Source: RHLJ01 sp965212165
GTDB lineage: Bacteria > Bacteroidota > Rhodothermia > Balneolales > Balneolaceae
Direction: 5' to 3'
Assembly: GCA_965212165.1 (NCBI GenBank)
Contig: OZ243096.1
Span: 1,550,001-1,614,000, forward strand
Length of the DNA stretch: 64,000 nucleotides
The first letter of the stretch is position 1. Each line of letters begins with the position of its first letter. The notes beneath the pieces are model-generated. The model searched no databases, had not been told where the DNA came from, and saw only the letters and a program-made list of their open reading frames with translations. Positions 50,101 to 58,942 of the stretch are shown here, piece by piece. The position numbers were made by a program, and so were the translations under genes.

Positions 50101-50462
50101 ATTTGCTTTGCATCAGAACCATCGGAACTCATCACCCAGATATTATCACCACCTCCAGCATCACTTGTAAAAGAAATGTGTTTACCATCTGGACTAAATC
50201 TTGGTTGAACTTCAAAAGCATGCCCACCTCGAAGTAATTCAGCTTTCCCACCATTCATTGGTAACAGATAAATATCACCTAATAAGTCGAATACAATTTG
50301 GTTTCCATCAGGACTAACATCCAAATTCATCCAAGTACCTTCATCGGTTGTGAAAGATAGTGCAGTAGATTTACCAAGATCTGGGTTTGAAACATCCCAT
50401 TTATCTTGAGCAATTGTGGGTTCTGCTAAAAAAAGTAGTAGTAAAAGTGCAATTGTGCGCAT
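47193..50462 (-). CDS. Exported beta-propeller (PD40) amidohydrolase fusion, second copy
   Basis: 1089 aa from the preferred ATG at 50462 (MRTIALLLLLFLAEPTIAQ is a signal peptide); an upstream ATG (50501) would add 13 residues. Propeller blades (SPDGNQIVFDLLGDIYLL, SPDGKHISFTSD, SPDGRYVYYS, SPDGKTLAFV) are followed by the amidohydrolase domain with a metal motif in DAHAHLGNF (about 712), and ADLIVLDGNPLQDI near the end. Same layout and order of motifs as the 15617-18970 gene but without the charged linker, and with a C-terminal CSC motif. Divergent from the propeller kinase gene. Confidence 0.88.
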   Translation of the reverse strand: MRTIALLLLLFLAEPTIAQDKWDVSNPDLGKSTALSFTTDEGTWMNLDVSPDGNQIVFDLLGDIYLLPMNGGKAELLRGGHAFEVQPRFSPDGKHISFTSDAGGGDNIWVMSSDGSDAKQITNENFRLLNNSTWTPDGEYIIAKKHFSSTRSLGAGEIWMFHKSGGSGIQLVEKRNEQQDIGEPSVSPDGRYVYYSEDTYPGGFFQYNKDPNSQIYVIRRYDREDGDIETVTGGNGGAARPQISPDGKTLAFVRRVRTKTVLYLRDLESGLEKPLFQNLSKDQQEAWAIFGVYTNFNWTPDSKNIIVWANGKINKINTETGESSTIPFEVESNHTIVEAARFKQEVAPDKFMAKAIRNAVTSPDGKMLAFSAAGYLWTKSLPEGEPTRLTNESDFEFEPSFSPDGRSLVYVSWSDTEMGAVNVVNLRSRDRFKKPTKLTSDKGIFREPSFSPDGNTIVYRRESGNGQQGFAHTLNSGIYTIPIKGGASTMITDSGNWPRFNTDGDRIFFQTGGYIFGAIDKSYRSVNLQGEDQKTHYTSKYGHEFVPSPDNKWIAFSNLYKVYIAPMTMAGKAIELSPSTKAIPVREVASEGGYHMHWSNDSKKLMWTLGQEYFSIDLINSFSFVEGAPDSLPEPPKTGMDIGLELETYVPEGVIAFTNARIITMDGDKVIENGTIVIEGNRIVSIGSDISIPSGAKVMDVDGKTIMPGIVDAHAHLGNFRLGLSPQQQWEYVANLAYGVTTAHDPSSNSEMVFSHSEAIKAGNMIGPRVYSTGVILYGADGAFKATINSYEDALFALKRTKAFGAFSVKSYNQPRREQRQQVMKAAKALEMMVVPEGGSFFFHNMSMILDGHTGIEHNIPVVPLYKDVRELWSNSESGYTPTHIVNYGSMSGEYYFYQKYNVWENEKLLTFTPRSIIDPRSRHRTMIPDEEYDNGHIKTAESSKLLTDAGVKVNLGAHGQLQGLGAHWELWMMSQGGMTNMEALRVATLNGAHYLGLDDDIGSLEVGKLADLIVLDGNPLQDINNTNTVRYTMVNGRLFDAATMNEIGNQTKERLPFWWERDGYGEQFDWHAITLEAAGLQCSCFARH

Positions 50463-50593
50463 GTAAATAAATTTGTTAAACAATACTTTATAATAATACA
50501 TGATTAACTAATTATTGGAAAAAGTTATTAGGTATTATTAACTGTATGGAAAGTATTAAATTCACATATTTGTCAAGCTTTTAAAAAAGATTT

Positions 50594-53500
50594 ATGGTAT
50601 CAGAATTGTTCTTAAAGCGATTTATATTATTGGTAAGTATTCTTCTACTAGGGTACTCTGGTATTTATGCACAGAAATACGACTTCAAGACATACTCTGT
50701 AAATGATGGACTACCATCAAGTTATGTATATGATGTAATAATTGATGATTTGGGGTTAGTTTGGTTTGCTACTGCAAATGGTTTAGTAAAGTTTGATGGG
50801 AAATCTTTTACTAATTACACTACTGAGCATGGTCTTAAAGATGAATTGATATCCGATATATTCAAAGATCGAGAAGGTAACTTATTTGTATCTACAGAAT
50901 TAGGTGGGGTTTCAAAATTTTATCAAGACTCCCTTATTTATATACCAGAGCTTGCAGCATTAGACACTTTACTTATTCATTTTATTGAATACGGACCAAA
51001 TGGCACTATGTGGTTTGGTACTGATGAAAATGGAATATTTGAATGGGAGAAAGGAAAAGGTGTTACCCAAATACTATCTACTGATAATGGTCTGCCAAGC
51101 AATCAGATTTGGGATTTCACAATGGATAAGGAAGGCAGATTCTGGATTTCCACATCTAGAGGAGTAGTACTTTATCAAAGTGATATTGGTATCACAAACA
51201 CATTTTCGAAAGAGAATGGTTTATCAGGAGACATGACCTATCAAGTATTTGAGGCTCGAAATGGAGATAGATGGATTCCAACTGATGATGGTGTCTCTAT
51301 TATTAAACCTGATTTTACAACAGAAATAATAAGTGAAGTAAATGGTCTTAAACTTGGGTATGTATATAGCATATCTGAAGATGATAATGGGAGTATTTGG
51401 ATAGGCACAGAACGCAGGGGTTTATTCATATATGATGGGACTTCCTATACACAAATAAAAAAGAGAAATGGGTTAAGTAGTAATTTTGTCTACCGCTTAA
51501 TCAAAGATCAAGATGGGGATATTTGGATTGCAACAGACGGTGATGGTGTTAGTCTATTAAGGGAGAGGGATTTCTTAATATATGATAGTAGTTCAGAATT
51601 AAATGCTAATAGCATATTTAGTACGCTAAAACATTCAGATGGTAGTATTTGGGTAGGAACAGAAAATGGCATTAGTAACTTAAAGGATAATAAATTTACT
51701 AACTATACCATACCAGAAAAATACTTTGATGAAGGAGAAATCTGGGATATTGAAGAGCTCCCAAATGGAAATATTATAATGCTAGGGATCGATTATGATA
51801 TATTTGAATTTGATGGCCAGAATTTCTTTCACCCTGAGTTTTTTGACGATATATACGAATATTATGTGAACGATATATTTGTTGATAAAGAAGATGGTTC
51901 GGTCTGGTTTGCAGCCTCACAAATGCTTTTAAAGTATAAAGATGGAGAATTACTGAAATTCCCACCACCAGATGAGGAGTACTGGCAGACAGATCTAATT
52001 GCAATGTATAAAGATTCAAGAGGTTACTATTGGGTTGGAACACATGCTGGTCTTGCTAAATTTGATGAGGGAACATTTACATATTTCACATCTAATGAAG
52101 GACTAGAGGGCGGAAGTATATATGATATCAAAGAAGATCAAAACGGTAATCTTTGGGTAGCTACAACAAAAGGGATTTATATTCTGTGTGAATTTGAGGA
52201 GGGCCTTCCGACTAAAATTATCCCTTTTGAAACCTTAGATTTATACATGCAAGAGACCATCTTTTTGCAGTTTGATAAACAAGGAAATCTTTGGCAGGCT
52301 ACAAATGGTGGGTTGAATTATTACAATCTATCAAATTGGGAAAAGATTAAAATAGCAACTCAAAAGCATTATCCATTTAATGATTTTGGTAATGGCATTG
52401 AGTTTAATGGCTTAGCAAGTGTTTTGGAAGAAGACGGTACACTTTGGTTCGGCAGTAATTCTCGTGGACTCTTAAAGTATACAAACAGCCAAAATGATAC
52501 AGATTTAGAGGAAAGTACACCACCAAAGATTTATTTAAGAGAAGTACTAGCGAATAATGATTTGGTGTATTGCCAATTAAAACCAGAGCTAGATGATAAA
52601 AATATAGTTTTGGATTATGATGAAAATAATCTCAATATCAGATTTAATGGTATTGATTTTAAAAACCCCAATCGAATATCCTATAAATATAAATTAGATG
52701 GATTTGATGAGAATTGGGTGTATTTAAATGATTTAACAGATATTCGTTATACCAGTATTCCACCTGGTAAGTATAACTTTATAGTTCAAGCAAAATCAAT
52801 AAAATCAGATTGGGGAGAACCTATTGCAATATCTTCAATTGAAATAATGAAGCCATATTGGAATACAATACCTTTCTATCTAGTTGTAGGTTTAACATTT
52901 ATTTTGCTGATTGCTGTTTTAATTCGAATAACTGCTGAAAGACTTGAAAAAAAGCATCTAAAAATATTGGTTGACGAACAAACAAAGGATATCCAATCAG
53001 CCCTAGATGAAAAAGAAGTATTGATAAAGGAAATTCATCATAGAGTAAAAAATAACTTAGCAGTTGTTTCAGGTTTGTTAGAATTACAAAGTTGGAATAT
53101 TGAAGATGGTGCGGCTAAAGATGCCCTTCATGAGAGTAAGATGAGAGTACTAGCAATGTCTAAGATTCATGAAAATCTTTACCAAAATAAAGATTTAGCC
53201 AAAGTTCAATTCAAAACCTTTTTAGATGAGTTGATAACTAGTGTATCTGCGACCATGAAAAACTCAGACCACGAGGTTAGCATTAAACTAGATTGTGAAG
53301 ATATGCACATTGATGTGAATGTAGGAATTCCAATTGGTTTAATTGTAAATGAACTGATTAGTAATTGCTTTAAACATGCTTTTGATGAAAGCAGTAAAGG
53401 TGAAATTCATGTTAGTTTTAAGACTTCAGGTAATGCATATCATTTATTGATTCATGATAATGGTAAAGGATCTGATTACGATATTATGGAACAACATGGG

Positions 53501-53629
53501 AAATCACTCGGATTAACTTTAGTTAAATCGTTGTGTTCACAAATTAAAGCCGACATAGTTTATTCAGGTAAGGATGGAGCCACTTTTGATATTAAGATCC
53601 CAAAGCTGAAAGTAAAGTCTATTTCTTAA
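50594..53629 (+). CDS. Two-component propeller histidine kinase (Reg_prop, Y_Y_Y, HisKA_2)
   Basis: 1011 aa. Signal/anchor at the N-terminus, then a large periplasmic two-bladed propeller region (about 30-640) of Reg_prop repeats with GLVWFATANGLVKFDG, WFGTDENGIFEW, IWIGTERRGLFIYDG, IWIATDGDGVSLL and similar W(I/F)GT motifs. A Y_Y_Y-type domain follows (about 650-745, ISYKYKLDGFDENWVY and PPGKYNFIVQAKS), one transmembrane helix (about 761-778), and HisKA_2 (EIHHRVKNNLAVVSG, about 812) with HATPase. Classic hybrids of this type carry AraC regulators; this one has none, and no regulator gene is adjacent. Signal unknown, polysaccharide often assumed for the family. Confidence 0.88.
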   Translation: MVSELFLKRFILLVSILLLGYSGIYAQKYDFKTYSVNDGLPSSYVYDVIIDDLGLVWFATANGLVKFDGKSFTNYTTEHGLKDELISDIFKDREGNLFVSTELGGVSKFYQDSLIYIPELAALDTLLIHFIEYGPNGTMWFGTDENGIFEWEKGKGVTQILSTDNGLPSNQIWDFTMDKEGRFWISTSRGVVLYQSDIGITNTFSKENGLSGDMTYQVFEARNGDRWIPTDDGVSIIKPDFTTEIISEVNGLKLGYVYSISEDDNGSIWIGTERRGLFIYDGTSYTQIKKRNGLSSNFVYRLIKDQDGDIWIATDGDGVSLLRERDFLIYDSSSELNANSIFSTLKHSDGSIWVGTENGISNLKDNKFTNYTIPEKYFDEGEIWDIEELPNGNIIMLGIDYDIFEFDGQNFFHPEFFDDIYEYYVNDIFVDKEDGSVWFAASQMLLKYKDGELLKFPPPDEEYWQTDLIAMYKDSRGYYWVGTHAGLAKFDEGTFTYFTSNEGLEGGSIYDIKEDQNGNLWVATTKGIYILCEFEEGLPTKIIPFETLDLYMQETIFLQFDKQGNLWQATNGGLNYYNLSNWEKIKIATQKHYPFNDFGNGIEFNGLASVLEEDGTLWFGSNSRGLLKYTNSQNDTDLEESTPPKIYLREVLANNDLVYCQLKPELDDKNIVLDYDENNLNIRFNGIDFKNPNRISYKYKLDGFDENWVYLNDLTDIRYTSIPPGKYNFIVQAKSIKSDWGEPIAISSIEIMKPYWNTIPFYLVVGLTFILLIAVLIRITAERLEKKHLKILVDEQTKDIQSALDEKEVLIKEIHHRVKNNLAVVSGLLELQSWNIEDGAAKDALHESKMRVLAMSKIHENLYQNKDLAKVQFKTFLDELITSVSATMKNSDHEVSIKLDCEDMHIDVNVGIPIGLIVNELISNCFKHAFDESSKGEIHVSFKTSGNAYHLLIHDNGKGSDYDIMEQHGKSLGLTLVKSLCSQIKADIVYSGKDGATFDIKIPKLKVKSIS

Positions 53630-54371
53630 ACTTTTTAATAAACTCTTTGGTAAAACTACTTTGAGCAAGTTTCCCACTTAGGTCAGCTCGAGTTTTTAAT
53701 AAAGTATCGAGAGAATCAAAACCTTCCCATAGTACTTTCTTTAACTCCTTCATTGCTTCAGGGCTACTTTTTGATAACTGAGTAGCTAATTTCATTGTAG
53801 CTTCTTCTAATTGTGAATTAGAATCAAAAACATCATTATAAAGCCCTTTATCAAATGCCCATTTGGCATCTCTCCAATTTGATGCGTCAATACTAAGTGA
53901 AGAAAGTGAAGAAGTCCCAATTTTACGCTCTACAACTGGAGCAATTACAAATGGACCAATTCCGAGGTTTAGTTCGCTAAGTTTTATTGATGCACTAGAA
54001 ATTGCTAGAGTATAATCCGAAGCTGCAATTATACCGACACCACCTCCTACTGCTTTTCCTTGAACTTGACATAATATCAATTTTGGGCAATTCTTTATGG
54101 CGAGTATAACCTTAGCGAAACCTGAAAAGAACTGCGTTCCTTTTTCAGGACTATCGATATCTGCAAGTTCATCAAAAGAAGCCCCAGCACAAAATGCTCC
54201 ATCACCAGCGCTTTTTAAAATTAGTACTGATATATCAGGATTATTACCAGCTTCAGTTATTACAGAGGTTAACTCAAGTAGTAAGACTTTTGGTAGTGAA
54301 TTACTTTTAGGATGAAAAAACTCAATGACTCCTATATTGTTAGTAATTTCAAGTTTTACTGAACCGGCCAT
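53619..54371 (-). CDS. Enoyl-CoA hydratase/isomerase family protein
   Basis: 250 aa crotonase-fold protein. The oxyanion-hole segments are DGAFCAGASFDELADI and QGKAVGGGVGIIAASDYTLA; the acidic LSELNLGIGPFVIAPVV segment holds the second catalytic position. The GPFVI sequence recalls methylglutaconyl-CoA hydratases of leucine degradation, but the substrate cannot be fixed. Its end overlaps the opposite-strand kinase gene by 11 bases and its start overlaps the upstream 126-aa gene by 16. Confidence 0.86.
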   Translation of the reverse strand: MAGSVKLEITNNIGVIEFFHPKSNSLPKVLLLELTSVITEAGNNPDISVLILKSAGDGAFCAGASFDELADIDSPEKGTQFFSGFAKVILAIKNCPKLILCQVQGKAVGGGVGIIAASDYTLAISSASIKLSELNLGIGPFVIAPVVERKIGTSSLSSLSIDASNWRDAKWAFDKGLYNDVFDSNSQLEEATMKLATQLSKSSPEAMKELKKVLWEGFDSLDTLLKTRADLSGKLAQSSFTKEFIKKFKK

Positions 54372-54736
54372 ATTGAATGCTTAGTTTTATTCAATAACAT
54401 ATAATTTCTTTCAATATAATTATTGTAATCACTGAATGAAGATGGACGGTAAGCTCTAGAATCGAAAGCAGGAGTTGACAAAAATTGATCGAAAACGGAA
54501 GTAAATTTTAACGTTTCAAAAAGGAATCCAATAGAACTAGTAACTGAACTGTTGTTCAAAAAAATGTCGGAATTAGACATTTGAAGATTATTTTCGTTTA
54601 ATCGAAAATTATTGGGATTAGGTTCAATAAACCTCAAAGATAAATTCGTTTTCAAAACTGACGAATCAGGTTCCTGCGCATAAAGTGTCGATGCAAACGT
54701 TATGAATATGATAATTATGAGAACGAAAAATTTCAT
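54356..54736 (-). CDS. Exported hypothetical protein, 126 aa
   Basis: Not recognised. Signal peptide about 1-20 (MKFFVLIIIIFITFASTLYA, ends AQ). The mature part is Asn/Ser/Phe rich (FIEPNPNNFRLNENNLQM, NSSVTSSIGFLFETL) with no Cys after the signal, so it is secreted or periplasmic rather than a lipoprotein. Its stop overlaps the start of the enoyl-CoA hydratase gene by 16 bases, suggesting one transcript. Confidence 0.65.
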   Translation of the reverse strand: MKFFVLIIIIFITFASTLYAQEPDSSVLKTNLSLRFIEPNPNNFRLNENNLQMSNSDIFLNNSSVTSSIGFLFETLKFTSVFDQFLSTPAFDSRAYRPSSFSDYNNYIERNYMLLNKTKHSIWPVQ

Positions 54737-54858
54737 AGTGCAAAATAGCTTAAAATTTAGGAAATCCTAAAAGCCATATTTTAATTCTTTAACGTCCTAA
54801 CTCTTGCACCACTCCTTAAAGCTCATCATATTCACCTTCTTTTTTAATCTGATCTAAT

Positions 54859-56655
54859 ATGAAAATAACTTACTTATTTCTTTGTGTACTTTTTACAGTT
54901 TCAGTACAGCTTCATGCTCAAACTATAAATAAATACACCATTTCTTTTGAAAATGCAGTTCATCATGAAGCGAAAATAACTGCTGTTTTTAAGAATTTAG
55001 ATACGAAACCACTTGAAGTAAGAATGAGTAGAACATCTCCTGGTAGATATGCTATTCATAATTTTGCTAAGAATGTATATGGGGTAAAAGCGTATGATAG
55101 TAAAGGAAATGAGCTTGAAATTACAAGGCCTAATCCCCAACAATGGGATGTTAGCGGACATGACGGTACCGTAAACTTCGAGTATACACTTTTTGCGAAC
55201 AGAGGTGGAGGAACTTATTCTCAAGTGGATGAGACACATGCTCATCTCAATATTCCAGCAACTTTTGTTTTTGCTAGAGATTATCAACACCGTCCAATAG
55301 AAGTAACTTTTAATGTCCGTGAAGATTTAAACTGGCAGGTAGCTACCCAGCTAAAGAAAATTGGAGAAAACACCTATTACGCACCAGATACTTATTATTT
55401 CATGGACAGCCCCACCGAAATAGCAGATTATCATCTGCGAGAGGAAATGCTTGATGGTCAACTTATCCGATTAGCACTTCACACACCTGCAAGCGACAGA
55501 GAAGTAAATGAATATTTCCGTAAAGTTATGGCAATTGTGAAAGCCCAACGTGATGTATTCGGTGAACTTCCAACTTTTGATTTTGGTGAATACACATTTC
55601 TTTCGTGTTATATGCCCAATGCAAGTGGAGATGGTATGGAGCATAGAAATTCAACCTATGTAGTAAATTCTAAAGACTTAGATGAACCATTAGGTGAAAC
55701 AAGTATTGGTACCATTTCACATGAGTTCTTTCATGCATGGAATGTTGAACGAATTCGACCAGCATCATTAGAGCCATTTGATTTTGAAGAAGCTAATATG
55801 AGCGGTGAGCTCTGGTTTGCAGAAGGGTTTACAAGTTATTATACAGGACTAATTCTAGCTAGAGCAGGTATTAGAACTCAAGATCAATATATAGAAGGCC
55901 TTGATGGAACTCTTAACTATGTAATTAATTCACCAGGGCGGCAGTTTTTCAATCCTATTGAAATGAGCTATCGAGCACCTTTTGTTGATGCAGCTACTTC
56001 AATAGATCCTACAAACAATAGTAATATTTTCGTTTCCTATTATTCTTATGGCAGTGTGCTTGGGCTAGCATTAGACATGTCTCTTAGAACAATGAATAAT
56101 GGATTGAACCTAGATGATTACATGAAAATGGTTTGGGAGAAATATGGCAAAACCGAGATTCCATATTCTGTTCGTGACTTAGAATCAGTTCTTATAGAAT
56201 ATGCTGGTGAAAAATTTGCGGTTCAATTTTTTGAGCAACATATATTCAAAAGTGAAATGCCAGATTATGAAACACTATTTAATGAGATGGGTGTAAATTT
56301 TGAATTAGAGAACCCTAGGTTGGCTTCTTTAGGTGGAAGTATTCGTGAAAATGATGGCATATGGAAACTCACAGCTAATGCAAAAATTGGTAGTCCTCTC
56401 TATGAAGCTGGAATTGAATCAGAAGATGAAATTATTTCAATAGGTGGGATTCGGCTAAGTGAGGTAAATGGTGTTGTAGAAATCCTTGAACGCCGTAGAC
56501 CTGGGCAGACAGTGGAAATTGTGTTTTCAAGATGGGGAGAGGAAAAAAGGGTGCGAGTACTTCTTGCTGCTTCAGACATTATGAAATCAGAAATTGATAA
56601 ACGAGCAAATCGTCAGAAAAGAGCGTTAAGAGAAGCTTGGCTTTCTGGTGAATAA
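54859..56655 (+). CDS. M61 family metallopeptidase with PDZ domain
   Basis: 598 aa exported peptidase (signal about 1-20, ends HAQ). Zinc site H287EFFH291 is followed by the family's WNVERIRP, with a downstream Glu in LWFAEGFTSYYTG. A C-terminal PDZ domain (about 490-585, GIESEDEIISIGGIRLSEV) follows. M61 enzymes (glycyl aminopeptidase type) are small exopeptidases. The gene is followed 39 bases later by an M24 peptidase gene, a sensible peptide-degradation pair. Confidence 0.92.
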   Translation: MKITYLFLCVLFTVSVQLHAQTINKYTISFENAVHHEAKITAVFKNLDTKPLEVRMSRTSPGRYAIHNFAKNVYGVKAYDSKGNELEITRPNPQQWDVSGHDGTVNFEYTLFANRGGGTYSQVDETHAHLNIPATFVFARDYQHRPIEVTFNVREDLNWQVATQLKKIGENTYYAPDTYYFMDSPTEIADYHLREEMLDGQLIRLALHTPASDREVNEYFRKVMAIVKAQRDVFGELPTFDFGEYTFLSCYMPNASGDGMEHRNSTYVVNSKDLDEPLGETSIGTISHEFFHAWNVERIRPASLEPFDFEEANMSGELWFAEGFTSYYTGLILARAGIRTQDQYIEGLDGTLNYVINSPGRQFFNPIEMSYRAPFVDAATSIDPTNNSNIFVSYYSYGSVLGLALDMSLRTMNNGLNLDDYMKMVWEKYGKTEIPYSVRDLESVLIEYAGEKFAVQFFEQHIFKSEMPDYETLFNEMGVNFELENPRLASLGGSIRENDGIWKLTANAKIGSPLYEAGIESEDEIISIGGIRLSEVNGVVEILERRRPGQTVEIVFSRWGEEKRVRVLLAASDIMKSEIDKRANRQKRALREAWLSGE

Positions 56656-56694
56656 TCAACTTATTAACTAGCTATTAGTCAATCAATAAATATT

Positions 56695-58059
56695 ATGAAT
56701 AGATCTTTAATTCTTACTTCAGCACTAATATTAATGACTTTGATAATCTCAATAAAAGAGGTCAAAGCTCAATCATATCCAGAAATTCTTTCAATGAAAG
56801 AGCGAGCGGAAGTAATTGATAACCTCCTTGCAGATAAAGTGAAAACTATTCTTCCTGATATAATGAGAAGAGAAGGAATAGATATGTGGTTGATAATTTC
56901 TAGGGAGTATAATGAAGACCCAGTAATAAAAACTCTGTTGCCTGCAACTTGGTTAGCTGCACGTCGAAGAACCATACTTGTTGTATATGATAGAGGAGAA
57001 GATGAAGGGTTAGAAACACTAGCGGTTGCTAGATATGATGTTGGAGAGACGTTTAAGAAAGCATGGGATAAAGAAGTTCAACCCGATCAATGGGCGAGAT
57101 TAAAAGAGATTATAGAAGAAAGAGATCCTGAAAATATTGGTATAAATATCTCGGTTGATTGGCAACATGCGGATGGAATGGTTGTAACTGATTATGAGGA
57201 ATTAAAGGAAGGAATTGGAAGTAAATATACAAGTAGATTGGTTTCTGCTGAAAAAGTAGCAGTGGGTTGGTTAGAAACTCGATCTGAAAAAGAAATGGTT
57301 TTATATCCTCAAATAGTGCGAATTGCTCATGATATTATTTCAGAAGGTTTTTCTGATAAAGTGATTCAACCTGGTGTAACTACAACAGATGATATAGTTT
57401 GGTGGTATAGGGAAAAAATTCGTGAGTTAAAGTTGATTACTTGGTTTCATCCTAGTGTATCTATTCAAAGAGCTGATCCAGAATCCTTTGATCATCTTAG
57501 AACTTTTGATAGTAGACCGGATGAGAATGTTATTCTACCCGGAGATTTGCTTCATGTAGATTTCGGAATTACTTATTTAAGATTGAATACAGATACTCAA
57601 CAACATGCATACATTCTTCGTCCTGGCGAAACTCAAGTTCCTGAATATCTAAATAAAGCATTTGATAATGGAAATCGCCTTCAGGATATATTTACAGGAA
57701 ACTTCAAAGAAGGAAGAACAGGTAACGAAGTGCTAAAAATGTCGAGAGAGCAAGCTATTGCAGAAGGCTTAAAACCATCGATTTATACTCATCCAATTGG
57801 CTATCACGGACATGCAGCTGGAACAACACTAGGAATGTGGGATTCTCAAGGTGGAGTACCTGGTGATGGAGATTACCCGCTTCACTTAAACACAGCTTAT
57901 TCTATTGAATTAAATGCAGCAACATATATCGAAGAATGGGGAAAAGAGATCAGAATAATGCTAGAAGAAGATGCTTTTTTCGATAAAACAGGAGTATGGT
58001 ATATCGATGGTCGCCAAAAAGAAATAATGATGGTACCGAGAGTGCCTGCTAAACAATAG
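56695..58059 (+). CDS. M24 family metallopeptidase (Xaa-Pro aminopeptidase-like), exported
   Basis: 454 aa. A signal peptide (about 1-25, ends VKAQ) is followed by a prolidase/creatinase N-terminal domain and the pita-bread catalytic domain. Metal ligands are all visible: the Asp pair in HVDFGITYLRLNTDTQ, the His in HPIGYHGHAAG, and two Glu (SIELNAAT and IMLEEDAFF). It is expected to act in the periplasm or outside, together with the upstream M61 enzyme. Proline-specific preference is inferred. Confidence 0.9.
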   Translation: MNRSLILTSALILMTLIISIKEVKAQSYPEILSMKERAEVIDNLLADKVKTILPDIMRREGIDMWLIISREYNEDPVIKTLLPATWLAARRRTILVVYDRGEDEGLETLAVARYDVGETFKKAWDKEVQPDQWARLKEIIEERDPENIGINISVDWQHADGMVVTDYEELKEGIGSKYTSRLVSAEKVAVGWLETRSEKEMVLYPQIVRIAHDIISEGFSDKVIQPGVTTTDDIVWWYREKIRELKLITWFHPSVSIQRADPESFDHLRTFDSRPDENVILPGDLLHVDFGITYLRLNTDTQQHAYILRPGETQVPEYLNKAFDNGNRLQDIFTGNFKEGRTGNEVLKMSREQAIAEGLKPSIYTHPIGYHGHAAGTTLGMWDSQGGVPGDGDYPLHLNTAYSIELNAATYIEEWGKEIRIMLEEDAFFDKTGVWYIDGRQKEIMMVPRVPAKQ

Positions 58060-58395
58060 ATAAATTAAGCCATCCTGAACTTGTTTCAGGATCTTAAGAA
58101 TTCGTTATTAAACCTCGATATACTTCTGTGTTTTTGTGCCGAAAAATAATAAAATCACTTGCTTCAACTACTTCGAGGGCTGTGTAAAGATTCAACTGTA
58201 TATATTCAAAGGTCTATGTACTAGTATGTCACATTCGCTTTTCATCCGGAGTGGACTTATTCGTCCTTTGGGCATAAGGATTCTATAATCTCACTAATCA
58301 AATGCCATAGTTTAGCTATTCGAATCACAGTGAAGAATTTGGCTTCTTAGCTTTAAAAACTGTTGATCTCTCAAAAGCATCTCTATTAAAAAAGG
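58060..58395. other. Gap with palindromic element and direct repeat
   Basis: 336 bases without a convincing gene. It holds a palindrome-like ATCCTGAAcTTGTTTCAGGAT unit (58072-58092), the left copy of a 13-base direct repeat AAGGATTCTATAA (58276-58288), and a small GAAGAA-type hairpin near 58335. The remaining DNA has no clear structure and looks like decayed or spacer sequence. Confidence 0.6.
58069..58095. repeat. REP-like palindrome CATCCTGAAC...
   Basis: ATCCTGAA (58072-58079) pairs with TTCAGGAT (58085-58092) around a 5-base loop. The string CATCCTGAACTTGTTTCAGG is one I recall as a recurring intergenic palindrome in this branch of bacteria, but only one copy was found here. It lies 10 bases after the M24 stop and could stop transcription or stabilise the mRNA end. 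Confidence 0.55.
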
Positions 58396-58794
58396 TCAAC
58401 TTCTCTTTTCTACTACTTTATCAAAGGTAGCATTATCCAGTTTCTTTTTGATGCGTTTATCTGGGAGAAAGGAAAGTTTAAGTTTGGTGATATCTCGTGC
58501 CGTCACTTCTTCCGGGTTTAGTCTCCCATTTCCAGAGGCATGCACACTGAAAGTTCCAAAACCATCTAGCTTAACATTGTTACCACTAAGTAATAACTCA
58601 GGAACCAAATCGATAAAAGCTTGAACCACTCCAACCACATCCGCTCTACTAAAGGTAGAACGTTTTGCAATAGTGGCACAAACTTCATCCAAATCGGATA
58701 AACCACGATCTGTTATGACGGGATAATACTTAGTAGCGTTATTTCCAGTTAATCCGCCAGGTTTTTTTGAAACTACTTTATAAGAAATAGACAT
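58396..58794 (-). CDS. HU-related DNA-binding protein (TIGR01201-like)
   Basis: About 132 aa. ISYKVVSKKPGGLTGNNATKYYPV is the N-terminal extension typical of the HU-related family of Bacteroidota, then the HU/IHF core LSDLDEVCATIAKRSTFSRADVVGVVQAFIDLVPELLLSGNNVKLDGFGTFSVHASG. The PxxK DNA-binding arm and C-terminal tail (FLPDKRIKKKLDN) follow. ATG at 58794 is preferred; a second ATG lies at 58806. Classic HU is about 90 aa; this longer type probably does specialised nucleoid or locus-specific binding. It is preceded by three phased palindromes. Confidence 0.85.
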   Translation of the reverse strand: MSISYKVVSKKPGGLTGNNATKYYPVITDRGLSDLDEVCATIAKRSTFSRADVVGVVQAFIDLVPELLLSGNNVKLDGFGTFSVHASGNGRLNPEEVTARDITKLKLSFLPDKRIKKKLDNATFDKVVEKRS

Positions 58795-58816
58795 AGTACA
58801 TACCATATATTAATTT

Positions 58817-58874
58817 GATAGCTATCAATTTAATATAATATAGCTATCTAAAACAAAAAAGATAGCTATCTTAG
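58817..58874. promoter_or_regulatory. Three palindromes at 22-bp spacing upstream of the HU-related gene
   Basis: GATAGCTATC at 58819-58828, TATAGCTATC at 58841-58850 and GATAGCTATC at 58863-58872: centres exactly 22 bp apart. The outer two extend to 14-bp perfect palindromes (TTGATAGCTATCAA, AAGATAGCTATCTT); the middle one is perfect over 8 bp. Nearest edge lies about 25 bases before the ATG. Two-turn phasing points to cooperative protein binding. Confidence 0.6.
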
Positions 58875-58942
58875 TATATATAATTATAGTTAATTTCTGA
58901 TAGTTCACTTGTAAGTTGAAGTAGTCACTTATGTAAAGGATT

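Noticed and set aside
58060..58395. Possible pseudogene in the gap after the M24 peptidase
   Set aside because: Neither strand gives a stretch I can relate to a family; kept as plain spacer with repeats.
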